In this document: piece by piece, positions 29,471 through 38,594 of the stretch
Layout of the letters: each line of letters begins with the position of its first letter
How positions within the stretch are numbered: the first letter of the stretch is position 1
Assembly (NCBI RefSeq): GCF_029309835.1
Contig: NZ_JARJHL010000014.1
Span: 124,001 to 188,000 of the forward strand
DNA length: 64,000 nt
Source of the DNA: Paracoccus sp. DMF-8
GTDB lineage: Bacteria > Pseudomonadota > Alphaproteobacteria > Rhodobacterales > Rhodobacteraceae
Reading direction: 5' to 3'
The notes under the pieces: model-generated
What the model saw: only the letters and a program-made list of their open reading frames with translations
Told to the model about the DNA's origin: nothing
The model's database searches: none
Position numbers and translations under genes: made by a program

Positions 29471-29579
29471 CCGCTTGCATTCCCGCGCGGCCCCGTTTAC
29501 AGGCAGCGTCTCAATTCCCGCGCGTCCGGCCAATGGCATTGCCGAGTCGCGCGTTCACTCTGACCGCAAGGAGAGTAAA

Positions 29580-29780
29580 ATGCCGAAGATGAAGACCAAA
29601 GCGGCCGCGAAAAAGCGGTTCTCTTTCACGGCCTCGGGCAAGGTCAAGGCTGGCCCCGCAGGCAAGCGCCACGGCATGATCAAGCGCTCGACGAAATTCA
29701 TCCGCGACGTGACCGGGACCATGATCCTGTCCGATGCGGACGCGAAGATCGTCAAGAAATACATGCCTTATAACCGCTAA
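29580..29780 (+). CDS. rpmI: 50S ribosomal protein L35
   Basis: Structural protein of the large ribosomal subunit; 66 residues, starting [14 protein letters not shown] and containing the family signature [19 protein letters not shown] lies just before the ATG at 29580. It forms a two-gene operon with rplT, 12 bases downstream. Unlike E. coli, infC is not next to it; that gene lies about 9.5 kb away at 39348. Confidence 0.97.
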   Translation: MPKMKTKAAAKKRFSFTASGKVKAGPAGKRHGMIKRSTKFIRDVTGTMILSDADAKIVKKYMPYNR

Positions 29781-29792
29781 GGAGAACCGGAC

Positions 29793-30152
29793 ATGGCACG
29801 AGTCAAATCGGGTAAGGTGACCCACGCCCGCCACAAGAAGGTCATCGACGCGGCGAAAGGCTATTACGGCGCCCGCTCGCGTAACTTCCGCACTGCAACG
29901 CAAGCCGTTGACAAGGCGAACCAATATGCAACCCGCGACCGCAAGACGCGCAAGCGCAATTTCCGCGCGCTGTGGATCCAGCGGATCAACGCGGCGGTCC
30001 GCGCCATCGACCCGGCGCTGACCTATTCGCGTTTCATCGCCGCGCTGACCAAAGCCGGGATCGAGGTTGACCGCAAGGTTCTGGCCGATCTGGCCATCCA
30101 CGAACCCGAAGCCTTTGCCGCCGTCGTCGAAAAGGCGAAAGCCGCCGCCTGA
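29793..30152 (+). CDS. rplT: 50S ribosomal protein L20
   Basis: Large-subunit assembly protein that binds 23S rRNA; 119 residues, highly basic N-terminal half starting [16 protein letters not shown]. Conserved segments [11 protein letters not shown] and [16 protein letters not shown] are present. AAGGAGAA sits about 8 bases upstream of the ATG. In other bacteria L20 represses its own operon by binding the leader; no leader structure was identified here. A strong terminator follows at 30212. Confidence 0.97.
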   Translation: MARVKSGKVTHARHKKVIDAAKGYYGARSRNFRTATQAVDKANQYATRDRKTRKRNFRALWIQRINAAVRAIDPALTYSRFIAALTKAGIEVDRKVLADLAIHEPEAFAAVVEKAKAAA

Positions 30153-30211
30153 TCGCGGGGCACCCGGATCGCCGGAAGGCTTGATCCGGGGCGGCAAGTC
30201 CGGAACAATGA

Positions 30212-30239
30212 AACCCGCGCCCCCTTGGCGCGGGTTTTT
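30212..30239 (+). terminator. Rho-independent terminator of rpmI-rplT
   Basis: A perfect 10-bp stem AACCCGCGCC/GGCGCGGGTT (30212-30221 with 30227-30236) with a 5-base loop, followed by T to 30239. It is 60 bases past the rplT stop. The start codon of the cytochrome P450 gene lies only five bases after the T-tract. Confidence 0.9.
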
Positions 30240-30243
30240 CATT

Positions 30244-31605
30244 ATGCCTTTGGACCAGAACCCCATTTCCGCCTATCCGCCGCGCGTGGCGCTGAACACG
30301 CGCGTCATGGGCGTCATCGGCAGCGCCCGCACGGCGCGGCGCAACATTCTGGAATTGCTGCCCGAAATCGCCACGCGGCAGTTGATGGTGTCGGGGCGGA
30401 CGGGCTTGCGCTGGCATATGGTCATGGACCCCGCCGCGCTGCGCCGGATCTTCAAGGACAATCTGCAGAACTACCCCCGATCCGAGGTGACGCGGCTGAT
30501 TCTGGAGCCTGCCATCGGCCAGTCGATGTTCGTGGCCGAAGGCGCGAACTGGCGCTGGCAGCGTCTGGCCGCCGCGCCCGCCTTTGCGCAGCGCAACATT
30601 CAGGCGCTGGCCCCGGTCATGTCGGCGGCGGCTGCGGCGGGCGTGCGCCGGCTGGAAGCTGCGACCGGGCCGATCAATGCGCTGGATGAAATGATCGCCG
30701 CGACATTCGAGGTGATTTCCGATGTGACCTTTTCCGGCGGTGCGGGGCTGGAACGCAGATCGGTCCACCGCGCGATTGAAACCTATACGGCCGGGACGGC
30801 GAAGCTGTCGGTGCTGGATGTGCTGGGCGCGCCCAGATGGGTGCCGCGCCCGGTCAGGATGTTTTCGGGGCGCCAGATCCGCGACCTGAAATCCATCTCG
30901 GACGCGATCATCGACGACCGCCGCCGCACCGGCCCGCATCCCGTGCCCGATCTGCTGGACCTGTTGCAGGCGGGCGTGGACCCCGAAACCGGCCGGACCA
31001 TGACCACGGCGGAATTGCGCGACAACCTGCTGACCTTCATCGTCGCGGGCCATGAAACCACGGCGCTGTCGATGGCATGGGCGCTGTATCTGTGCGCCTT
31101 CGACCCCGCCGTTCAGGACCGCGCCGCAGCCGAGGCGCGCGCGGTTCTGGGCGACCGTATCGCCGGGGCGGGGGATGTGGCCAAACTGCCCTATATCCGC
31201 CAGATCATTGACGAATCCCTGCGCCTCTATCCCCCGGCGGGGATGGTCACCCGCACCGCCCGCGCCCCTGACCGGCTGGCGGGGCGCGACATCCGCAAGG
31301 GCGATACGGTGATGATCCCCTTCTATGCGCTGCACCGCAATCATGTGCTGTGGGACGACCCCGACCGTTTCGACCCCGACCGCTTCGCGCCGGGGATCAC
31401 CCGCGACCGCTTTGCCTTCCTGCCCTTTGGTGCGGGGCCGCGCATCTGCATCGGCGCCGGTTTCGCCGTGCAAGAGGCGGTGATCATTCTGGCATCGCTG
31501 CTGGCGCGCTACCGTTTCGCGACGACCGACCGGCACCCGCAGCCGCGCATGATCGTCACCCTGCGCCCGCATGGCGGGGTCTGGCTGACCGTTTCGCCGC
31601 GCTGA
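30244..31605 (+). CDS. Cytochrome P450
   Basis: Haem-thiolate monooxygenase of 453 residues, soluble, with unknown substrate. The I-helix motif AGHETT (about residues 269-274), the K-helix ExxR as ESLR, the PERF-like FDPDRF, and the haem loop FLPFGAGPRICIG with its cysteine are all present. The protein resembles the bacterial class related to fatty-acid and CYP102-like enzymes more than the CYP101 type, but this is only an impression. No ferredoxin or reductase gene is adjacent, so it must use partners from elsewhere. The ATG at 30244 abuts the rplT terminator and has no Shine-Dalgarno sequence; a start further in is possible, but the N-terminal AYPPRV segment is typical. Confidence 0.9.
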   Translation: MPLDQNPISAYPPRVALNTRVMGVIGSARTARRNILELLPEIATRQLMVSGRTGLRWHMVMDPAALRRIFKDNLQNYPRSEVTRLILEPAIGQSMFVAEGANWRWQRLAAAPAFAQRNIQALAPVMSAAAAAGVRRLEAATGPINALDEMIAATFEVISDVTFSGGAGLERRSVHRAIETYTAGTAKLSVLDVLGAPRWVPRPVRMFSGRQIRDLKSISDAIIDDRRRTGPHPVPDLLDLLQAGVDPETGRTMTTAELRDNLLTFIVAGHETTALSMAWALYLCAFDPAVQDRAAAEARAVLGDRIAGAGDVAKLPYIRQIIDESLRLYPPAGMVTRTARAPDRLAGRDIRKGDTVMIPFYALHRNHVLWDDPDRFDPDRFAPGITRDRFAFLPFGAGPRICIGAGFAVQEAVIILASLLARYRFATTDRHPQPRMIVTLRPHGGVWLTVSPR

Positions 31606-31661
31606 GTTGCCATTTTGCGCGCGACGGGTCGGGTTGTGCGGACATCAACCAGAGGCCAGAC

Positions 31662-32006
31662 ATGATCGTCATCTATCACAAACCGACCTGCTCGACCTCG
31701 CGCAAGGTATTGGAACTGCTGCGCGATCAGGGTGCGGACCCTATCGTCATCGATTATGCCCGCGCAGGCTGGAGCCGCGCGCAACTGCTGGGCCTGTTCG
31801 CCGCCGCCGATGTGACGCCCACACAGGCGCTGCGCGTCGAGGGCACCGACGCCGCCGAACGCGGGCTGGTCGGCGCCGATGATGACGCGATTCTGGCGGC
31901 GATGGTCGAAAACCCGGCTCTGGTCGAACGCCCCTTTGTCGCGGGGCCGGGGGGCGTGCGGCTGTGCCGGCCGGTCGAACTGGCCTTGCAGGTTCTGACC
32001 CGCTGA
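31662..32006 (+). CDS. arsC: ArsC-type (glutaredoxin-dependent) arsenate reductase family protein
   Basis: Thioredoxin-fold reductase of the ArsC/Spx family, 114 residues. The family motif with the catalytic cysteine is clear: HKPTCSTSRKVLELL at residues 6-20. The ArsC type would reduce arsenate to arsenite with glutathione and glutaredoxin. No arsR, arsB or acr3 gene is adjacent, so the real role may be general and the symbol should be read as family level. GAGG lies about 8 bases upstream of the ATG at 31662. It stands between the P450 gene and pheS on the same strand. Confidence 0.82.
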   Translation: MIVIYHKPTCSTSRKVLELLRDQGADPIVIDYARAGWSRAQLLGLFAAADVTPTQALRVEGTDAAERGLVGADDDAILAAMVENPALVERPFVAGPGGVRLCRPVELALQVLTR

Positions 32007-32075
32007 GCCCCAAAGGCTTCCCTGTCGCCCCCCTGCGTGCTAATTCCCGCGCCAGAACCGCAAGGAAGCCCGCCC

Positions 32076-33158
32076 ATGTCCGATATCGATACCCTCCGCT
32101 CGACCTATCTTGACCGCATCGCGACCGCCGCCGACGGCGACGCGCTGGAACAGGTGCGCACGGCCGCGCTTGGCAAAAAGGGCGAAATCAGCGGCAGGAT
32201 GAAGGAGTTGGGCCGCATGACCCCCGAGGAGCGCCAGACCACCGGCGCCGCCCTGAACCGGCTCAAGGACGAAATCGACGCCGCCCTGCGCGCCCGTAAA
32301 CAGGGGATGGAGGACGCGGCGCTGGACGCCCGCCTGCGCGAGGAATGGCTGGACGTGACCCTGCCGGGCCGTCCGCGCGGGCGAGAGTCCATCCACCCCG
32401 TCAGCCAGGTGACCGAGGAAATCACCGCGATCTTCGCCGATATGGGCTTTGCCGTGGCCGAAGGCCCGCAGGTCGAAAGCGACTGGTATAATTTCGACGC
32501 GCTGAACATCCCGCCGGAACACCCGGCGCGTCAGGAACATGACACCTTCTTCATGGCCCGCGCGGATGGTGACACCCGCCCGCCGCATGTGTTGCGCACC
32601 CATACCTCGCCGGTGCAGGTCCGCGCGATGGAAACCACCGGCGCGCCGATCCGCGTGATCTGTCCGGGCCGCGTCTATCGCATGGACATGGACCAGACCC
32701 ACACCCCGATGTTCCATCAGGTCGAGGGGCTGGCCATCGGCAAGGACATTTCCATGGCGAACCTGAAATGGACGCTGGAAGAATTCTGCCGCGCCTTTTT
32801 CGAGGTGGACGACGTCGAACTGCGTTTCCGCGCCAGCCATTTCCCGTTCACCGAGCCGTCCGCCGAGGTCGATATCCGCTGTTCCTGGGAAGGCGGCAAG
32901 CTGTCGATCGGGCAGGGCGACAGCTGGCTGGAAATCCTGGGCTCCGGCATGGTCCACCCCAAGGTCCTGCGCGCCGGAGGCATCGACCCCGACACATGGC
33001 AGGGCTTTGCCTTCGGCATGGGCATCGACCGGGTGGCCATGCTGAAATACGGCATCCCCGACCTGCGCGCCTTCTTTGAAAGCGATCTGCGCTGGCTGCG
33101 TCATTACGGCTTTGCGGCGGGCGATGTGCCGGGCGTGGCGGGTGGGTTGAGCAGGTAG
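32076..33158 (+). CDS. pheS: Phenylalanine-tRNA ligase alpha subunit
   Basis: Catalytic subunit of the heterotetrameric enzyme that charges tRNA-Phe; 360 residues. It has an N-terminal coiled-coil tRNA-binding region and class II motifs: motif 1 around [10 protein letters not shown], motif 2 with [11 protein letters not shown] and FHQVEGLAI, and motif 3 [14 protein letters not shown] near the C-terminus. CAAGGAAG lies about 8 bases before the ATG at 32076. pheT is not adjacent as in many bacteria: about 2 kb with an interrupted ORF, an IS element and a TM2 gene separates them. Confidence 0.96.
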   Translation: MSDIDTLRSTYLDRIATAADGDALEQVRTAALGKKGEISGRMKELGRMTPEERQTTGAALNRLKDEIDAALRARKQGMEDAALDARLREEWLDVTLPGRPRGRESIHPVSQVTEEITAIFADMGFAVAEGPQVESDWYNFDALNIPPEHPARQEHDTFFMARADGDTRPPHVLRTHTSPVQVRAMETTGAPIRVICPGRVYRMDMDQTHTPMFHQVEGLAIGKDISMANLKWTLEEFCRAFFEVDDVELRFRASHFPFTEPSAEVDIRCSWEGGKLSIGQGDSWLEILGSGMVHPKVLRAGGIDPDTWQGFAFGMGIDRVAMLKYGIPDLRAFFESDLRWLRHYGFAAGDVPGVAGGLSR

Positions 33159-33463
33159 CGGCGGCGAATTGGCACACCCGACCGTAACGGAGGTCGCAGG
33201 GGTCTTGTCGGCCGTCGCCAATGTTGGCTCGTTTCTTTTGCTTGGGGTCAGCGCCTGGATCGCATGGAGCCAACTTAGGTCTTGGAAGCAGCAGGCGGTT
33301 TATCGGAGACGCTCAGAGGTGTCCGAGCGAGCGCTTATCGTATTGGTCAAGGTGGATGATGCCTTGCGATCAGTCAGAAGCCGTCACGATCGTATCGCAA
33401 ATCAGGGCCAGGGCGTTGCGGAAATGGAGCGCACCATCCTCCAAAGACGCTATGACCGACTTA

Positions 33464-33483
33464 GGCTCAGGACCCATTGATTT
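33464..33483 (+). repeat. Left terminal inverted repeat of the IS
   Basis: Starts GGCTCAGGACCCATTGA and pairs with the right end at 34284-34303 with three mismatches in the first 17 positions. Confidence 0.85.
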
Positions 33484-33527
33484 CCGACTGGCGGCGTGAT
33501 TCACGGTTCGAAAAGCGAGCGGTGACC

Positions 33528-34283
33528 ATGTCTGATCTTTTTTGGTTGACGGACGCGCAGATGGCGCGTCTTGAGCCTTTCTTCCCCAAGTCCCACGGCA
33601 AGCCTCGCGTCGATGATCGACGCGTGTTAAGCGGGATTATCTTCATCAATCGCAATGGCTTACGGTGGCGCGATGCCCCGGCAGCCTATGGCCCGCACAA
33701 GACACTATACAACCGTTGGAAGCGGTGGAGCGACAAGGGCATCTTTGCCCAAATGATGGCGGGTCTGGCGGCCGGGCACGGCGAAGAGAAGACCGTGATG
33801 ATCGACGCCACTTACCTGAAGGCCCACCGCACCGCGACCAGCATGGGCGTGAAAAAGGGGGCGTGGGCGCCTGATTGGTCGCACCAAGGGCGGCATGAAC
33901 ACCAAGTTGCACGCCATCTGCGACAGCCAGGGCGCCCCCTCAACCTGTTCGTCACTGCCGGACAGGTCAGCGATTACATCGGCGCGCGGGCATTGCTGAG
34001 CAGCCTGCCGGATGTCGATTGGCTGCTCGGGGATCGCGGCTATGACGCCGACTGGTTCAGAGAAGCGTTGAAAGACAAAGGGATACGCGCCTGCATCCCA
34101 GGCCGGAAGCAGCGGAAGAAAACCGTCAAGTACGACAAGCGCCGGTACAAACGGCGCAACCGGATCGAGATCATGTTCGGCAGGCTCAAGGATTGGAGGC
34201 GTGTGGCGACCCGGTACGACCGTTGCCCCAAGGTATTCTTGTCAGCAATCGCACTTGCTGCCCTCGTCATCTACTGGCTTTGA
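33528..34283 (+). CDS. IS5-family DDE transposase, with an out-of-frame inner segment
   Basis: Transposase of the IS element, 251 residues as read. The DDE catalytic residues are visible: aspartate in MIDATYLKAH, aspartate in LLGDRGYDADW, and glutamate in RNRIEIMFGRLKDWR. However, about 25 residues between MGVKKG and RPLNLFV read as an unrelated sequence. In the next frame the same DNA gives the expected RLIGRTKGGMNTKLHAICDS. So one extra G near 33857-33861 and one missing base near 33930-33936 compensate for each other. These may be sequence errors or an inactivating double indel. The start is the ATG at 33528, with a weak ribosome site. Confidence 0.85.
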   Translation: MSDLFWLTDAQMARLEPFFPKSHGKPRVDDRRVLSGIIFINRNGLRWRDAPAAYGPHKTLYNRWKRWSDKGIFAQMMAGLAAGHGEEKTVMIDATYLKAHRTATSMGVKKGAWAPDWSHQGRHEHQVARHLRQPGRPLNLFVTAGQVSDYIGARALLSSLPDVDWLLGDRGYDADWFREALKDKGIRACIPGRKQRKKTVKYDKRRYKRRNRIEIMFGRLKDWRRVATRYDRCPKVFLSAIALAALVIYWL

Positions 34284-34303
34284 AACTCAATGAGTCCAGA
34301 CCC
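34284..34303 (-). repeat. Right terminal inverted repeat of the IS
   Basis: Read on the minus strand it starts GGGTCTGGACTCATTGA, matching the left end. The transposase stop lies immediately inside it, so coding sequence fills the element almost to the end. Confidence 0.85.
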
Positions 34304-34695
34304 TAGGGACAGTAATGCGCTATTTGATGAGTTTCACGAGTGCCAGGTGATGGTGTCCTTGTTCGTCAACGATACCGATCTGGATCGAGCATTTGATGAA
34401 ATTTTTGATATTCGCAGACAAATTGTCGACGCTCTGCAGTCAGACTTTGCTGCGCCAGAGGACTTCGGTCCGGAATGTCGGATGATTTATGTAGGGTCAT
34501 ATTCGGAAGACGACACCGTTGGGCTACGTCAGGCCAAAGCCGTCGAGCAAATCAAAAAAAAGCTGCGCCTTTTTGTCCGATATGAAGCATCAGAGGCTTG
34601 AGGCTTTGGTTGAGCAATCACAACACATCGCTAGCCGCAGTTCCTGGGGGTGCGGCTTTGCACACTGCGCCTGAACCTGCCGAAGACGCCGATTC

Positions 34696-35025
34696 CTACC
34701 GCAAATCCGACCCCAACCTGCGGCGGATTTCGTCCTGATCGTCGCGGATCATGCCGGGGATCAGGAAAATGTCGATCACGACCCAGACCGTCACCAGCGC
34801 GACCAGCGGCCAGCCGATCAGGATCGGCGCGGTCAGCCAGCCCAGGCCCCACATCGCCAGCATCAGGAAACCGCTCAGCCAGCGGCCCAGATACATGCGA
34901 TGCACGCCGCAGCCCCACAGCAGGAACAGCAGGACATAGGCAACCAGCGCCGAACGGGTTTCATTCGTGACGCGTTGTTCGATCAGCAATTCCTTGTTCG
35001 TGTCGATCAATCCGGTGTCCCTCAT
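34696..35025 (-). CDS. TM2 domain-containing membrane protein
   Basis: A 109-residue membrane protein of the TM2 family (PF05154). The signature is two close helices beginning with a GVHRMYLGRWLSG turn (about residues 39-52), preceded by the helix SALVAYVLLFLLWG. A third hydrophobic stretch follows and the C-terminus is charged (DDQDEIRRRL). Family function is unknown. It lies on the minus strand between the IS-interrupted ORF and pheT, with a 126-base divergent gap to pheT that should hold both promoters. Confidence 0.85.
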   Translation of the reverse strand: MRDTGLIDTNKELLIEQRVTNETRSALVAYVLLFLLWGCGVHRMYLGRWLSGFLMLAMWGLGWLTAPILIGWPLVALVTVWVVIDIFLIPGMIRDDQDEIRRRLGSDLR

Positions 35026-35151
35026 GCGTGCCGGGGCGCGAAACCGCCCCTTGATTCACATAGGGCGAAGGCGCGCGGGAACAAGCCGCGCACCCTACCA
35101 ATCCCGCGCGCCATGGTTTAGGAACCCTTCCAAACCTGACGGAGCCAATCC

Positions 35152-37541
35152 ATGAAATTCACCCTCTCCTGGCTCAAAGAGCATCTTGATACCGACGCCA
35201 CGCTGGACCAGATCACCGAGGCGCTGACCGATCTTGGCCTTGAGGTCGAAGAGGTCGCGAACCCCGCCGCGCGGCTGGCCTCGTTCACGCTGGCGGAGGT
35301 CACCCATGCCGAACAGCATCCCGATGCTGACCGCTTGCGCGTCTGCCGCGTGATGACGGATGAGGGCGAAAAGCAGATCGTCTGCGGCGCGCCGAACGCG
35401 CGCGAAGGCATCACCGTCGTGCTGGCCAAGCCCGGCGATTATGTGCCGGGGCTGGATGTGACGCTTGGCGTGGGCAAGATCCGCGGCATCGAAAGCCACG
35501 GCATGATGGCATCCGAACGCGAACTTGAACTGTCGGACGAACATGACGGCATCATCGAACTGCCCTCGGGTCAGGTCGGCGACCGTTTCATCGACTGGCT
35601 GGCCGCGAACCGCCCCGAGGCGGTGGACCCGGTCATCGAAATCAAGATCACCCCGAACCGCCCCGATGCGCTTGGCATCCACGGCATCGCCCGCGATCTG
35701 GCAGCGCGGGGCCTGGGTGTGCTGAAGCCGGTCGCGCCAGTGAAGGTGCCGGGGCAGTTTGTCTCGCCCATCAAGGTGGTGATCGACGCGGCGGTCGCGG
35801 GCAAGGCGCCGTTCTTCAGCGGCCGGGTGATCCGGGGCGTGAAAAATGGCCCTTCGCCGGAATGGCTGCAAAAGCGGCTGCGCGCGATTGGCCTGCGCCC
35901 GATCAATGCGCTGGTCGATGTCACGAATTACTTCACATTCGACTTGAATAGGCCGCTTCATGTCTTTGATACGGCGAAGGTTTCCGGAAACCTGACCGTC
36001 CGTGACGCGCGCGATGGCGAAGAGTTGCTGGCGCTGGATGGCAAGACCTATGGCTTTGGCCCCGGCACGATGATCATCGCCGATGACAATGGCCCGGAAA
36101 GCATCGCGGGCATCATGGGCGGCGAGCATTCGGGCTGCACCGACGACACCACCGATGTCTTTCTGGAAAGCGCCTATTGGGATCCGATCGCGATCGCGAC
36201 GGTGGGGCGCGCGCTGAAAATCAGCTCGGATGCGCGCTATCGGTTCGAACGCGGTGCCGACCCGGCCTTTACCGAACCGGGGCTGGAACTGGCGACGCAG
36301 ATGATCCTGGACCTGTGCGGCGGCACCCCGTCCGAGGTCGTGACCGCAGGCGCGGTGCCCGACACCACCCGCAGCTATACGCTGGACCCGGCCCGCGTCA
36401 TCAGCCTTGTCGGGATGGAGATTGCCGAATCCGAACAGCGCCGCACTTTGCAGGCGCTTGGCTTTCGGCTGGAAGGTGATCAGGCCTTTGTGCCAAGCTG
36501 GCGCCCCGATGTTCTGGGCAGCGCCGACCTGATCGAAGAAGTCGCCCGCATCGCCAGCCTGACCAAGTTGCAGGGCCAGCCCCTGCCGCGTCCCGCAGGC
36601 CGGTGTGCCCAAACCCGTCCTGACCCCGCAGCAGCGCCGCGAAGGCGCGGCGCGGCGCATGGCGGCGGCGCTTGGCTATAACGAATGCGTCACCTACAGC
36701 TTCATCGACCAGCCTGCGGCGGAGTTGTTCGGCGGCGGCACGGATGCGGTGCGCGTCGAAAACCCCATCTCCAGCGAGATGACGCATCTGCGCCCCGACC
36801 TGCTGCCCGGTCTGCTGGCGGCGGCGGCGCGCAATCAGGCGCGCGGCTTTGCCGATCTGGCGCTGTTCGAATGCGGGCCGGTTTTCGCGGGCGGCGAGCC
36901 GGGCGAACAGGCGCAGGTGCTGACCGGGTTGCTGGTCGGCAATACCGCGCCGCGCGATCCCTTTGCCAGCCGCCGCAAGGTCGATATCTACGACGCCAAG
37001 GCCGATGCCGAGGCGATCCTGCAGACCATCGGCGCCCCCGCCAAGGCCCAGATCAACCGCAAGCTGGACGGCTGGTGGCATCCGGGCCGCGCGGGAAATA
37101 TCGCGCTTGGTCCGAATGTTCTGGCGACTTTCGGTGAAATCCATCCCCGCGTGTCGCGCCATTACGGCATCAAGGGCGCGGCGGTCGCATTCACCATCCG
37201 CATCGCCAATGTGCCCCTGCCCAAGGCCAAGGATCCTTCGCGCCCCGCGCTGGTCCTGTCCGATCTGCAGGCGGTCGAGCGCGATTTCGCCTTTGTCGTC
37301 GATGCGGGGGTCGAGGCGCTGACGCTGGTCAATGCCGCCGCCGGTGCCGACAAGACGCTGATCGAGCGCGTGACCGTATTCGACCAGTTCACCGGGCTGG
37401 AGGGCGGAAAGAAATCCATCGCCATCACCGCCCGCCTGCAACCGCGCGACAAGACCCTGACCGACGCCGATATCGAGGCTGTTTCGGCAAGGATCGTCGA
37501 AAAAGGTGTCCGAGGCGAGCGGGCGGCACGCTCGCGCATAA
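35152..37541 (+). pseudogene. pheT: Phenylalanine-tRNA ligase beta subunit, two frameshifts
   Basis: Editing and tRNA-binding subunit of phenylalanyl-tRNA synthetase. Read through two single-base insertions the gene encodes 795 residues, the normal length. The order is a tRNA-binding OB domain (about residues 40-150), B3/B4 editing domain, B5 domain, the catalytic-like core and a C-terminal FDX anticodon-binding domain. The first break is near 36598 (GG where G is expected, giving AAGVPKPVLTP). The second is the A5 run near 37500-37504, where four A restore the ending VEKVSEASGRHARA. The gene is essential, so sequencing errors are by far the likeliest cause. A terminator follows at 37585. Confidence 0.9.
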
Positions 37542-37584
37542 GACGGGCAGCCGGGCAAACCCCGGCCGTCACCTGCAAAAGACA

Positions 37585-37620
37585 CCCCGCCGGACCATCG
37601 GGTCTGGCGGGGGCTTTTTT
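37585..37620 (+). terminator. Rho-independent terminator after pheT
   Basis: A 12-bp stem with one G-T pair (37585-37596 with 37601-37612) and a 4-base loop, followed by six T at 37615-37620. It lies 44 bases past the corrected pheT stop. That supports the corrected stop at 37541 rather than the longer uncorrected frame, which runs through this hairpin. Confidence 0.9.
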
Positions 37621-37715
37621 GCTGTCGGGTAGTTTGCCGGGGGGGGGGCTGGCTGCCGGGCGGATCTGGGCACGGGTCAGTATCGCGGCTTTTCAGGCCG
37701 AAACGGGTGCGGCGG

Positions 37716-38594
37716 CTAGAACCACTGTCCCGGCTCCATCAGCCCCAGATCCATCAACTGCTGCGAATTCCAGCGGAAGGGGTGCGAGTTGCGCCAGGTC
37801 ATGTCGCGGATCACCTGCCGCGAGCCGGGATTGCTGGCCAGCGCCTTGGCCACCCGGAACGAGGTGATCGCGGCGGTCAGGTTGTTGTGCCGAGGGCAGG
37901 AATAGGTGTTGTATTCCTCGATATTGAAGCGGTGATCGGGCAGCAGTTTCAGCCCCGGTCTGGTGCGGAAGATCGCGATACGGTCGATGCGGCGGCGGTC
38001 CTCGGGCAGGTGTTCCTCGAACCGCCAGCGCAGACCGCCGAAGAAATCGAGCTGTCGGTCCAGAAAGCCGCCCTGACGGTCCTTGCGGCCAAGCGCGTAA
38101 TAGCCGTTGCGGTCGAACATCGCTTCGGACAGGCTGACGGCATCGGAGAAACGCTGCAGGTCGGGCGCATAGAGGTCGATGACATAGGTCAGCAGCGCGC
38201 GGCGGCGTTCCTCGGCATGAAAGGCCAGCATTTCGCTGATGGTGCGGGTTTCCGAAAACGGAAAGAACAGGAATTCCGCATTGTAGCAGTGATACAGCCA
38301 GGTATCTTCCGGCACGGTTTCGATCAGCGCATTGACCACCGCGACATGCGCCCCCGCCTGACGGGCGTTGTAGCGCAGGTTGACGACGCGCTCGGCGCTT
38401 TCGGGCGGCACGGCGCCGTCGGGGATGGGCTGGGCGGACAGCACCAGCAGCGTCTTGAAACCGCCGCGCAGATGATGGGTCGGGGTTGCGCCGACGGCGG
38501 CCCCGTCCTCGACCAGAATGACGGCGATCGGGCCTTTGGCTTCGGACAGCTCGCCGTCGCGCAGATGGCTTTCGAAATCGGGAAACGCGCTCAT
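37716..38594 (-). CDS. Probable glycosyltransferase family 2-like protein
   Basis: A 292-residue soluble protein that matches, from memory, a Rhodobacterales group annotated as glycosyltransferase family 2. It starts MSAFPDFESHLRDGELSEAKG and contains LRYNARQAGAHVAVVNALIE, DTWLYHCYNAEFLFFPFSETR (a D-x-D-like core is not obvious) and a conserved EYNTYSCPRHNNLTAAITSFRVAKAL. No transmembrane segment is seen. The donor and acceptor are unknown, and the fold assignment is tentative. It overlaps the upstream Ala-rich membrane protein gene by ATGA, so both are co-expressed. Confidence 0.6.
   Translation of the reverse strand: MSAFPDFESHLRDGELSEAKGPIAVILVEDGAAVGATPTHHLRGGFKTLLVLSAQPIPDGAVPPESAERVVNLRYNARQAGAHVAVVNALIETVPEDTWLYHCYNAEFLFFPFSETRTISEMLAFHAEERRRALLTYVIDLYAPDLQRFSDAVSLSEAMFDRNGYYALGRKDRQGGFLDRQLDFFGGLRWRFEEHLPEDRRRIDRIAIFRTRPGLKLLPDHRFNIEEYNTYSCPRHNNLTAAITSFRVAKALASNPGSRQVIRDMTWRNSHPFRWNSQQLMDLGLMEPGQWF

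Larger units (their letters stand above)
33464..34303 (+). mobile_element. IS5-family insertion sequence, 840 bp, TA target duplication
   Basis: A complete element with imperfect terminal inverted repeats: GGCTCAGGACCCATTGA at the left end and GGGTCTGGACTCATTGA (reverse complement of the right end), 14 of 17 matching. TA lies directly outside both ends (33462-33463 and 34304-34305), consistent with the 2-bp duplication of IS427-group members of the IS5 family. It encodes one DDE transposase on the plus strand. Similar elements are common in Paracoccus; the exact IS name needs an ISfinder comparison. Confidence 0.9.
33169..34601 (+). pseudogene. Membrane/coiled-coil protein gene split by an IS5-family insertion
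   Basis: Two fragments, 33169-33463 and 34306-34601, join exactly in frame when the IS (33464-34303) and one TA copy are removed, giving a 196-residue protein. The N-terminus has one transmembrane helix (about residues 10-33), then basic and heptad-like segments. The C-terminal half (NALFDEFHECQVMVSLFVND, then DIRRQIVDAL) is helical and acidic. A TTG start at 33169 is assumed. GC content is visibly lower than in neighbouring genes, suggesting recent acquisition. No family is recognised. As it stands the gene cannot make its full product. Confidence 0.75.

Noticed and set aside
30244..32006. P450 plus ArsC-like gene as a biosynthetic or arsenic-resistance cluster
   Set aside because: No redox partner, tailoring enzyme, arsR or arsenite pump lies nearby; the genes look like unrelated singletons.
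33857..33940. Programmed ribosomal frameshift in the transposase
   Set aside because: A -1 shift at the A5G5 run leads to a TGA within a few codons; the correct frame would need +1 and then a second shift back.
37542..37867. C-terminal extension of PheT past 37541
   Set aside because: The longer frame only exists because of an extra A and runs through a clear terminator hairpin; the corrected ending matches normal PheT.
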